Below, one piece after another: positions 13,301-25,300 of a stretch of 64,000 bases of DNA (positions are counted from its first letter, which is position 1; each line of letters starts with the position of its first letter). The notes beneath the pieces are model-generated. The model saw nothing but the letters and a program-made list of their open reading frames with translations, did not search any database and had not been told where the DNA came from. The translations under genes and the position numbers were made by a program. The stretch spans positions 65,325,085 through 65,389,084 of the forward strand of contig NC_088170.1 of the NCBI RefSeq assembly GCF_028769735.1, written 5' to 3'. Source of the DNA: Zonotrichia leucophrys gambelii (lineage: Eukaryota; Chordata; Aves; Passeriformes; Passerellidae).

Positions 13301-16300
13301 TGAAATTTCCAGTGCTTCAGATTCTTATTTTGATGAGAAAATGAAAAGCTTTTTTCATTACAAATTGGCATTTGTTGCCTTCACATTGGCCAAGCACTGG
13401 GACAGAAAGGCCAGGGGGACAGAGCAAGGGCAAGCCCAAGGACAGAGGTCAGGAGCCAGCAATGAGCCAAATGTTTTGGATTTGGGTGAAGGGAAGGGGG
13501 AATCATGTGAATCCAGCTATAGAACTTCAGAGGGGGTGGAAAGGCTCCTCTGATTCATGGATCCTTTGGGCTAATAAGCCTGCTCAAATGGTTTTTCCAG
13601 GTAGCTGATACCGTGGTCACAGTCCCAGCAGCAGCCCCAAGCTCACACCAAGGAGCTGTGATGGTTCAGTACCAGGTTAATTTCCCTCAAGGTGATGATC
13701 CACAGCTCAGGAGGCAAGAATTTATCACCCTAAACTGGAGGTTCCTGAAAGGGCTTTTCAGTTCTGAGACCCAGTTTCTTGCAAAATGAGCCAGTGATAG
13801 ATAATGCCAAGTGGCATTATCTGTCCTTCAAACTTGTTCCAACCTGAAGTCCTAGTCCTAACTCATCTTCTAGCCAGGATTATCCCTGGATAAGACATGC
13901 CTTCAGCTGGGTTTTAAAGCCCAGACACAGAAAGCCTTCAGTCTTTATCAGTTCCTGATCTGTACAAGGTATTGCTTGAATGTTGCTTCAACAATTTCCA
14001 GAACTAACAGAATGTTTGGGCATCAAGTAAAAAGTTCAACACATGCCTTTTTCCACTTCTTAACTTCTTCAGTCTTTTCATCCATTTAACTCAGAATAAT
14101 GTACAGTGTTTGTGAAAAAAATCAAAACAAAACAGTGGATGAGCAGCACATTTACTCTCTGTAGATCTTTTCCATTTTCACTCTAATGACTTCTTTGGTG
14201 CAGACCGGACACCAACAGAAGCCTCTTAAACACCAGCAGTGACTTCAGTGAAGCTCACAAGCACCAGGGCCCCCCAGCCAGCCTGATGGAAATCATGGAA
14301 AAGGCGGTTCTGACCAAGGGGGAATGTGTTGTGTAGGTAGTCACACAGTTCCTATCTTGCTGACTCAAGTTCAGAAAGTTGGATTGAGATTTCCAACATG
14401 CTTCCAAACTCGTGGCCAAACTTTCTGTCTGAGTTTAGCTTATTTCCTGGTGAAGTTTATATTATCCTCATTGTCTCAATGATTTCTAATGGCTTCAAAG
14501 AAATGGTGATTTTTCATTCCACAAGAAAATGGGTATGAATGATTCTTACACTTTAATTTTTTTTTTTTTACCAAAGTTTCACACTTTCCAAATTGCACAG
14601 ACCTGGAGTGCAATTTGTCTCCGCTTGCCAAAGATACCACATGAAAAGCTTCTGGCAAGATAATGGACTGCAAATGAGGCCATTTAGTCACCCCAACACT
14701 CTCTCTAATCCATCTGTATTTCTGGAATATATTTAGAAGGTGCATTTAGGGTTGTGTGTGCTTTGAAATAAGTGAGCAAGTTTCTTAACTGAGGTTGAAA
14801 ATAATTTTCGTTTCCAGTATTTGCACTATAAAAGCCACCAATCTTGATGGGGTGAGACCATGGATATCTATTTTCTCTCCAAGTTTTGCAGGAACACAGA
14901 TTAAGTTGACTCTAAGGACTGATAACCTGCAATTAATGTTGGTGCACTAAGCATCTACCCTTTGGGGATCTATGTGCAGAACAAGTACCATCTTACAGTT
15001 TTACTATTTTAGTTCAGCACAGAAATCTCTGCAAGTGCAATAAAATCAGCCTTAAAAGTTCCTGCCACAGGGAGTTTCCACCCTGCCAGCTCCTAATGAT
15101 GAGTTGGGAGGATGAGTTTTGGAGAAAGTCAACTGAGAGATTAAAGATAGGGATTGATGCTCTTACTAAGGTGTGTTCCTCATGTCAGCTTCCTTCCAAC
15201 TGCACCTTCATTCAGCTTATACAATTTCATCATGAAACAAAACATGTAGTAATTTTTGTTACTGTTTTAGCACTTTTCAGTAGTCAAAGAAAATAGAGTA
15301 ATGTGTGTCTTCGGGTGACAACACATCCCAGTATCTCCAGAACAATTTTGCATGGGATGAGTTGTCCTTTCCAGGACATAAACACAGTGTCTGCTCTGTG
15401 TGTTTAGTCCTGGGGAGCAGCTCCTGAGGAGGCATCTGAGCCAACCCAGCTCAAATAGCCCTGTGAATCCTCAGTTTCCAGCCCAGGGTTTGGCCTGGGA
15501 AGCCCTGCACTGCCATGGCTGTGGGAGTCTTGCTTGTCCTTGGAGGAGAATCCTAGGGGGGCATGTGCACTGCAAAACATATGGGTTGCACTCCACTCTA
15601 GAGAAAATATGAATCTGAATAATATGGTTCTGCTTCCTTATTGCTGTGGAGCGCTAGAAGGTCAACTGAGTCCCACCAAAGCTAAAATTTGTGTCATAAG
15701 AGCAGTCATAAGAGCAAATTGCCAGCTATGTATGAAGACCTGAAAGCCACAGAAGTTTACGTATTCTAATAATAAAATTATCACAGGGTGAAAATGTAGA
15801 TTTTGAAATTTTTAGAATAGCGGTTTTGGGGACAAGATGGAGGGACTTGAGCGTGTCCAGTCTTTCTTCTTCTTCTTCTTCTTCTTCTTCTTCTCTACCT
15901 CCATCTTCTGCTGTGATGTTGGCACTTTGGGATTGGTTTAGAGCAGAAGTTCACTGTCTAACATAGGTGATAGGCATGCTCTTGTCAACAGCATTGTTCA
16001 CCAAGTTGATCCAGGGTAGGTTTAGACTGGATACCAGGGAAAATTTCTTCACAGAAAAGTTGGTCAGGCATTGGAAGAGGCTGCTCAGGGAAATGGGGGA
16101 ATCACAATCCCTGGGAGTGTTTAAAAGACTTGTGGATGTGGCACTTGGGGACATGGTTTGGTGGCAAACACAGTGGTTCTGGGTTAACAGTCCTGATGAT
16201 CTTAGAGGTCTTTTCCAATCCCAATGATTCCATGACTCTCCTGCAGGCACCACAGGGAGGTGCCAAGCAGCAGAGCCCTGTGCTCCAGGCAGCTCTCTGT

Positions 16301-19300
16301 GTCCTTGAGGCTGTGTCTACACAAACAGTTGTTCAATTTTAAGAGATTCTGTTGGAGGCTTTTGGGGGAAAAGGAGGAGCAGAGTGAAGGAGGTGTCCTG
16401 GTGCTCACTGTTTCTTTTGGAGCCATCTGTCTTCAGAGGCCCTGAGGAATGTCTGGAGCTGCTCTGAAGGACAGATCCATGACCATAGCCTGGAATAGTG
16501 CTCCATATTTATGTGTTTTCAGGCTGTAAGCACCAGGAGTAGGTCATTGAGACAGCATCAGTGGCTTGATAAAGGGCCAGACACCTCACCTGAGAAAAGG
16601 GCAGATGGGGAGGTGCAAAAGGAACTGGATCCTGTACTTGCACCCTCTCCAAATGCCCTCCTTCTTTGCAGGATAGATTTAATCTGGCATTCAAAGAGAC
16701 GTGTGCCTCATGTCAGTTTCTCTGCATAACTGTATTTAATGTATCTGCAAAAGATGCTGAGACTTGCCTGGGTGAGAGCACTGTGGGATGCTCAGGGGAA
16801 GATCAGTGAGCTCCTCTGACTGATGTGATCCATGAGAAATTTCTGCTGTGCAGAGGGGAGAATGTCAATGTTCTTTTTGTCTTCCACAGTCATTCAAAAA
16901 ACTCTCCAACATCTTGTTTTTATTAACCCATTTGCTATAGATTCCATAGGCACAGTGCACCTCTTACTGCAAGACTTGTCCTGCATGGGTTGTAATGTTA
17001 TCCATGATGCTTTGGAGCATCTTAGGAAGCTGAATGAGGTTGGCATCAAATAACTTTCTGTCTTTCAGTCTTCTCTTAATGCACCTGCAGACAGAGAAAG
17101 GAGGATGATCAAGGCTAAAGCCCTACAGGAAGTTTACCCTCATTAAAGGTCCATATTTTCACAAAAAACCCAAGAAAAGTGAATTGCCAATATTTCACAG
17201 GCTCTCCTTTCCTCAGAGCTGACTTCAAAGCTGTTAGTGTTGCCTGAGGGCAGAGCCTGGAGTTCCCAATATTTGAAAACATCATCCAAGCAAACCTGTC
17301 AAGGCCAATATGATAAACAGGCTATTGTAAGAGGGGAGTTTGGCAGCCCTACACCACAATTTAAAATTACTCCTTATAATACATTGGACTTTACATATTG
17401 CAAGGCTCTGCAGACAATGATCCTCTGCAGACCTCTGCAAGACCCAGCCAGTGCTGCTGCTCCCACTTGGCAGCCAAGGAGCTTTCAGGGTAAAAGCCAA
17501 GGTGAGCTGCCAACACCCTGCAAATCTGGGAGTGTTGGATGCAGGATCAAACCTCGGGGCTCCCTTAGCTGGAAGTGCAGATCCACATCCCCTTCCTCCC
17601 TCTCCAGCATCTCTCCACCCAACTCATGCCTGCAAACCACACCAGAGATTGGGAGGAGGCTTTCTAATTTTCATAATTTCCACTCTGAAATGTTGGAAAG
17701 CTTCCTTTTTCCATCCTGGACTTTGTTGTAATGCAGGCATTGTGTATCATCCTGTAAACTTTCAAATGCACCAATCGTGGCAGCTTCCTGCAGGGGAAAA
17801 AGGGTTTGCTTCAGTTAAAGCAAGTGGGAACCTGGCCAAGAAGAGTCATAAAACCAGAGGATGCTGATTTTTAAAAGCACAGTTATGTTAGTGCATTCCA
17901 ATGTAGCCAATCAGTCACCAGAGAGTGGTTAAAGTGTCCTTGGGGCCAGGCTCTGGCTTCTGGGGAAAGACAATCAGGCTGATGCCAGTGGATGACCTGG
18001 CCCCTCTTCCTGACAATCAGTCACAGCAGACTTTGTGCTGCTGGCCAGGCTCTGGGTCACTCAAGTATTTTGAAATTTCTTCATTCCTGAACTTTGTTTC
18101 ATATGAATCCATGGATGCTGTTATCCACCCTAGACTGGAAGGGAAATTGCTGAAAGATCCAGAGCAGAGCCAGGGTGTAGGCAGCATAAATGCTTTCCTG
18201 CAAAGGCCAAGAGATACCATGGGGTCTCTGAGCATCCCTTGTAGCGCTCAGCACTAGTGCTTTTTTTGAAATCAGCACCTTTTTCCTCAGGAGTCCTCCA
18301 GCTGAAAGAACCCCATTTTAAGGGGAAGGGAGCAACACATTTCTGAAATCACTGCCTTTTAGAGAAATTACAGATGTAAACTCACAAATCCAGACACTCT
18401 GGATCATGTGAAGATGAATCAGGCATCTTATGCAGCCCAGGGTATCTCCCACCTCAGCCTTGCACTCAGCCCCTGTCCTGTGAGGTCAGGACTTTGCAAG
18501 GAGACACTGCAGGCCTGACCTCAAATTCCCTGGGCAGCAGCCTCTGAGAAACCTTCTGTTGTTTCTGTTTCATAACCATTGCCCACTGGGGAGGCAGTGA
18601 CCAACTCTCCCTCCCGGTTCCTAGCTTGCAAAGCCAAGAAATACCAACATGAAAAGGTCCACGTTCTGTTATCCTGGAATGAACTGACCACGTCTGGTCA
18701 CACAGGGACAGAGCCCAGAATATCATCTACATGGGCTTTTCTTTCCCATGACAAGTTTCCCAATCAGAGCTTGAATAAACATTAGGTCATCACCAATTTA
18801 TAATGGCAGAGATTTATGTCTCTCTTGATCACATTTTCATAGGGGATGAAATAAGCTTTCGTTCTTGCTGTTCTACCCATATCTTAATCACTCTCTGACA
18901 AAACCAAACACACTATTCTGAAATCAAACAGATTCACAGAGGGTGTTCCCTGCCCAGGCAGTGACTCTTGTCTGACTGGACCATTGCCGTGTTCAGTATT
19001 GATTTTGGTTGGCTTCAGACATAAATCTTCCCAAAGACCATTTTCTTAGTGCACAGAATAAGAGCCCCATTGTTACAGCAATGGTGCATTTGGGACACAT
19101 CTCCGTTGCTCTTTAGACCAAGGCAGACACTCACTGGGGCAGTTCTCATAGCTGAGTACCCTTTTTCATCTCCTTTTCATGATGGAGCAGAGTAGTCCTA
19201 GGTACTGCACCTGGGGAAGGTTCTTGCTCTCTGTCCTGAGACAGAGTAGAAATTCTCCAGAATAGAAATCCATTTTGATTTAGGTGAAATGTACATCTTT

Positions 19301-22300
19301 GAGTTAAGTCTGTAGTTTGAAAACATAGCTATTTAGTCTGACTGCAAAAAGCCTAGGCTCAGAGAAACTTATTCAGTGAAAGACAGAGATAAAGAGGGAG
19401 AGAGACAGAGGGTGATAGAGAGAGATAGAGATTGCTGTGAGAGCAGGTCAACCTGACCTAAGAATTCTTTCTGATAAAGAAGAACTAGCGGCAAATGTCA
19501 CATGAAATTCGTAAAAATGAATATGTATGAACCTATTGTGAAATTGTATGCATATGTATTTGAGAAGAAGATAAAAAGGGACCTGAAGTTCCCAGAAGTA
19601 CACACATCATTTTAGAGGAACTATTCCCACATGCATCCAGTGCTGTAATAAACATACCAGCTTTGCAACTTTCACAAAAGTTGTAAAGTTTTGTTCATCT
19701 CTGCAAAACAGCCCCCTCATCTTGGTGGAGCAATGGCTTGGAGCAGTGTTTGCACTGAGGTCTAGGCAAAATCACCACAACAGAAATGTGCATTCATTGA
19801 TGCTTCTCCCGAGTCCTGAAATAAACCAAATGAGGGGAATCAGGACCAGCTTTGAGTGCCTGGTTCTCACAGACCAGCACCTCGGCCTGTGCAGGAAGAG
19901 ACGAGGATCTGACTCCATGTTTCAGAAGGCTGGATCTATTATTTTATGATATATATTATAACAAAACTATACTAAAAGAATAGAAGAAAGGATTTCATCA
20001 GAAGGCTACCTAAGAATAGAAAACAAAGAAGAATAATAACAAAGGCTTGTGGCTCGGATAGAGAGTCCGAGCCAGCTGCCTGTGATTGGCCATTAATTAC
20101 AAACAACCAACATGGGCCAATCCCAGATGCACCTGTTGCATTCCACAGCAGCAGATAATCATTGTTTACATTTTGTTCCTGAGGCCTCTCAGCTTCTCAG
20201 GAGGAAAAAATCTCAAAGAAAAGATTTTTCATAAAGGATGTCTGTGACACTGGACAGAGCTGGGGTGGGAGCCAAATCAGGGCAGCAAACAACACAAATC
20301 ATCAGTGCAGATCAAAAGACCTTCAGCACCATGGGAGCCTCATGTCTGGGTAGAAATCCTGCTACCAGGAGGTCTGAGCTGCATCTGGAGCTGGGGAGGG
20401 TGTGGGGGACCTACAGGAGAGGACATGGTGTGGCATTCCAGGCTGACACGGTGGAAACTGCCCAGAAGAAATGAGGGCAGTCTTGCATGTGGTTCAAAGT
20501 GGATTGCATGGGTAGAATATATGGCTCTAAGCAATGAAGTAGAGAATTTATTTCAACCACATAGAGCTATTCAACTTGTGAACAACATTAGCTGGGTTTT
20601 GATCGCTCCTTTTCTTCTGAGCTACTGTGGTGCTTGGGCAGAACTTCCAAGTTCATCATTCTCCTAAAAGTTCCTATATTTGTTTTCCTCAGACTCTAGA
20701 CTTCTTTCTAAAAAGAAAATCTGCCATATCCTTCAGCTGCAAATGATTTAATAGCTCTTGGCTTTGTGTGATCTGAATATTTTCTTGTTCTCTTGCTCTG
20801 CAGCTGTGACCTACTTAATTACAAGCAGGAAACAAACCCCAGAATCATTAGACTTTCTGCCTGGCTTGAAGAAGGGGAAAAAAATAAAAATCTTATGTTG
20901 TTAAATACTAGGATGTCCTTCTTAATAACAGGAAGTCAAGCTCCAGATAGCAACAGTGAACATTTGAATTCTTTGTGAATCAAGATAAGAACAGCAAAGA
21001 GCTTATGGGTTTTATTTTTTATGGCATGGATGTTTTGGGGGCAGGGGAAATGACAGCCGCTTCTAACGGCCAAAATGGGAATGAGTCATAAATTTCTAAA
21101 TCAAGAGCGTAAATCCTCTTTGTTTTAAGTTCTGAACAGCCTCAGTCTGCTCTGTCCACAAGGACAATGAAGTGACTGACTTGCTGCTTCGATCCATTTT
21201 ATCCTCTTTTCAGGAAGCATGAGCAAACAAGGCAGGCAGTGAGCGAGGATCCCCCATGGCAAACCATCAGGTTGGGAGACAGAGCATGGGAGAGTTTGAT
21301 TAACTTCTCTCCACCTCTGCAGGAGTGTGGGCTACTGTTTATACCTCCTGAAAGTCAGAGTGGTGGTAGCTGTGGAAAGCAGTCAGAGAAGAGGAAGGCC
21401 AGCACTGCCAGCCTCTGAGAGGGGCTGTCCCACTCTTCAGCCCTCCTGTCCCTGTTTGTCACAGCCCTGGTGGCAGCTCAACAGTGCAAACCTCCCAGGG
21501 CATCATGAGCTGCAATAGAAGCTAATGTTTGCTCAGGGTTTCAAACCAACCAGCACCAGAAGTGCAAGTTATCCTCTTCCGTCAACTGTGCATGCATTAT
21601 CAGTGCAGATGGCATGGATCCAGCACTGTCCTACAACAAATGGAGATTTTCCATTAGCAGGAGCCACAGGGGTCTGAGTTTCAGGAGCAAACAGGGTAGA
21701 GGTCAACTCTTATGCTCTACTGAGAAGGGCAGACTGCTCCCAGCTGGGGAGATGTTCTCAGCAGGAAGATCTGCTCCAGTACAGAAATCCCCTCTGTTGG
21801 CTCCTACATTTCCCATCTGCAGATTATTTGTGCTGTAGGCACAGCCAAGGAGCCCCCTGTGATCCAGCCCCAGTGCAGATGCCATCAGTGAGTGTGCAAG
21901 GCTGTGCACACCCAGGTGTTGTGGTTTGGGACATCCCCTCCTCCATGGCAGCCTCCCTGCACATACTCAGCATCACCTGGATGGGTACAGCACCACTCCC
22001 ACAGGCAGAACACACATACATAAGCAGTCTTCACCTCAGGGAACATTTATTTACCCACAATTATGCTCATTTTGATAATCAGTGTAGGAGCTTTCAACAC
22101 AGAGGTTATATTATCAACCCAAGATATCTTAAGTATTTCTGATTTTTGCTGCAGAACTCCCATGGAACGTGACCAGCTGGCTTTCTAGAACACTTACTTA
22201 CTATTTAATGTGAAACAGTTCCCCTGAGATTTCATATCACCTGACAAATGACAGTGAATTAATCTATTGAGGAAATGGAGACCCATAAAGCTATGTGACT

Positions 22301-25300
22301 CTTCTTATGTTACTCAAGAAACTGATGACTTTTCTGGAATAGTACCAGATTCCTCCTCATTTTCACTCTGAAGTTTATATTTAACCTGCTTATCTTCCTC
22401 TCTGTCCAGTGACAATTACATCCTAACCAGCAATATCAGTATTTACTAGTAACGATTTTTTATAAAGAGCTTTGGAATAAACAAAATATGCATTCTTTAT
22501 TTTAGGCAGGAACAGGATTTCCAACCCATAAGCAAGATCAAACATGAGAAATCTGGACCACTGATTTTCTAAAATATGTTCCCTTTGCCCTCCTTCTTTC
22601 TCACCCTTGTCTGTGAACAGAAAGGACTTTGTATCAGTCATTGAAAGCAGTGAGTGTTACCAGTGGGTCTGAATCAGGCAGACACTTATCTGCAGGATAG
22701 GCTGCAAGAAAATGTTCTGCTGCAAGGGGCCATTTGTGCTGTGTGTAGGCTTGTTCTGCATGGACAGCAAGGCTGCCCTTCATGAAATTATCTACCATGC
22801 CATAGGGCAGGACTGCAGACTGGCTGTTTATGAGCCACCAGATTTGTCCTTTCTCACAGGCAAATAGTGCCAGTTTGGGGACACCTGCAATGAGAAAAAG
22901 TGTGTCTACCAAACCACAACCCTCAGCCAAGGCCATTGAAACAGCTTGATCATCACCTGATAAAGGGTGGGAAGCACAAGGTAAATATATAATGCATAAT
23001 TATATGAACTCAGACGTAACATAAAGAAATGTCGTAAAGAATCATAGAAAGGTTTGGGTTAGGAAGGATCTTAGTGATCATCTAATTCCAGCCCTCAAAG
23101 GCAAACACTTGCTCCAGTCACCAAAGGAATAAGCAAAAGCTTGAAACAAGAAGGGTGTAACTGCACAAGTGTGTGACTTCTGTGGGCAGTCAGGCATCAG
23201 GATCATGTTTGATCCTCAGCCTGGGATTCAGTGCCCACCTGATGGGCACAGACACAGGTTTGTCTCAGGTTTGTATTGTTTCACCCCTGAACCTTGTCAG
23301 AGGCTGTTTTAGACACGGGTGAACACCATGGAAGGAAAACAGCTCAGCTGCTGGATGAGCTCTAGGCTGTTCCCTGTTCATACATGCCTCACAAGCAGGG
23401 TGTGATTTTTTTATTCTATTTTCTTCTGGCAAAAAATAATTCTCCTGAGCATTTCTGCACATGATATCAGGGAGCAGGGTGAAGATGAACCTTGTGCTGT
23501 TGGGCATGTGCAAGCACGTGCTGCTGTGACTGGAGAGCCTGGTCACAGTGCCCAGCAGGATCAGAGTTAATCATAAGCTTGGGTTTCCAAAGTGAATAAT
23601 CGTATTTAGGATCTCACCATTCACTTTCTGTGGCTGTTCTGCACTATTTCCTTAATACATTGTCCTGACCTACATCCCCTCCTGCAGACTCATTCACCAC
23701 AGCATCCATGGAGAAAGAGGATTGAATAGCAAATCTCTGCACAATCTCCTTCACATCTCTGCATAGCAGAAGTGAAAATCACTTTAGCTGGTGGAATATT
23801 AGGGACAAGTACAAGCCCAGCTTTATAGGATTCACCTACTTTTAAACCTTATTAAATCACTAACAGAACTTACTTTAGGCAATGAAATGTGTGTGATTTG
23901 AGGAGATGACATACTGTCCTGTGTCAGTCAATAAAAATCTCTCTGGAGTGAGGACACGAACAGCCTTACACAGACAGAGCTGCTGTTGGCATAACGATAA
24001 CACTTAGCACTACCAGAGCACTTCACATTTTCAAAGAGCTTCAGAAGTGTTATGATCAAGGTGGATGACTGGAATAGTAAATTTTCATTCTGTTATTACT
24101 GTGAAGCAGCAGTTCATTTCATTATGGAACATTTTAGGCCATATGGACTCGTGAGAACATCTTGAGGAAATTGGCCAGGATTTCTGACTCACGATGTTCA
24201 TCCTAAAAGGCAACCAGCAGGGAACTCTTCAGTTTCTTGAATTTTTCTCTGCAGGAAAGTTTTAGGGCTGTCAGCAGTGGCAGACCAGGGGAGCCAGGGA
24301 GAGGTTGTACATATCTGTGGTTTTGGAAGCATGTGGAAGGTGAGAGTTGGGAGGTAACTGAAGCAGAGCAGGCACAGGGATCATATTTGCATGGGGCAGC
24401 AGATCTTTGGGCCAACGCTTCCAAGAACAATTGCTTGTCTAGAGGCTCCAGAGAGGTGAGCTAGGGGTGTTTGTGCCTCCTCTAAAAGCCTTTAAAGGTT
24501 CAGGCATGTTCATTGTCCAGATGTTGTGACCCAGGCACACTGAGGTCACAGCTTTTTAGCAATCCAAAATTAATGCAGGGCCAACTCTTAGCTGATCAAA
24601 GCTCTCTGCAGACCCAATATGGATGACATCTATACTTTATTTTCACTCCTCCTAAATTTGGGAGGGTTTCCTCTGCCTAGAGCATATATGCTGCATGATA
24701 GCTGTCAAGGTCTCAGGATTTGCTTTTTCAAATGAAATGCCATTCCCAGATCCTCTTAAAACCCTTCTCTCAAAGCTTTCCTTATAAAAACAAAGCACAA
24801 AATACAACTAATAATAGAAATACAACTAACTGCAGTCCTTGCACTCCAGGAAGCTCCCACCTGGACACACAGAAATCCACCATGATCCCTCCCTGGGTGA
24901 CAGCAAGGTCACATTTCAGGGGAAAGGCAAAGAAGCCCAGATGAGTCAGCATGAGGGATGACAGCACCTTGGCTTGGGTGGAAACGAAGCACTCAGAGAC
25001 TCAGGTTCTCAAGTGGATTTGGTGCACATATGAAAATCTTGGGGAGTTCTGTGTTTCAGAGCAGCTACAGGAGGGGGTCACTGCTGTGAGTCCCCCCCAT
25101 CCCCTGGGCACACGTGAAGGGACAAGGGTGGCTCCTCACCCCTGTGTTTGATAACTTGGCAGCAGGACATCCCTGAACTGCTCCCATCCTATCAGACACT
25201 AAAATTATATCCCATGAAGGCACAAGGAGAAACTTGTAACCAGTTAAACATCTCAAAAGAGCATCTTCAACATAAGAAAGCACGAAGCTGCAACATAAAA

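Noticed and set aside
18017..18134. Minus-strand block after a superb acceptor (CAATTTCCCTTCCAG)
   Set aside because: About 39 open codons, but no usable donor and no poly(A) signal after the stop. It does not fit the phase of the neighbouring exons.
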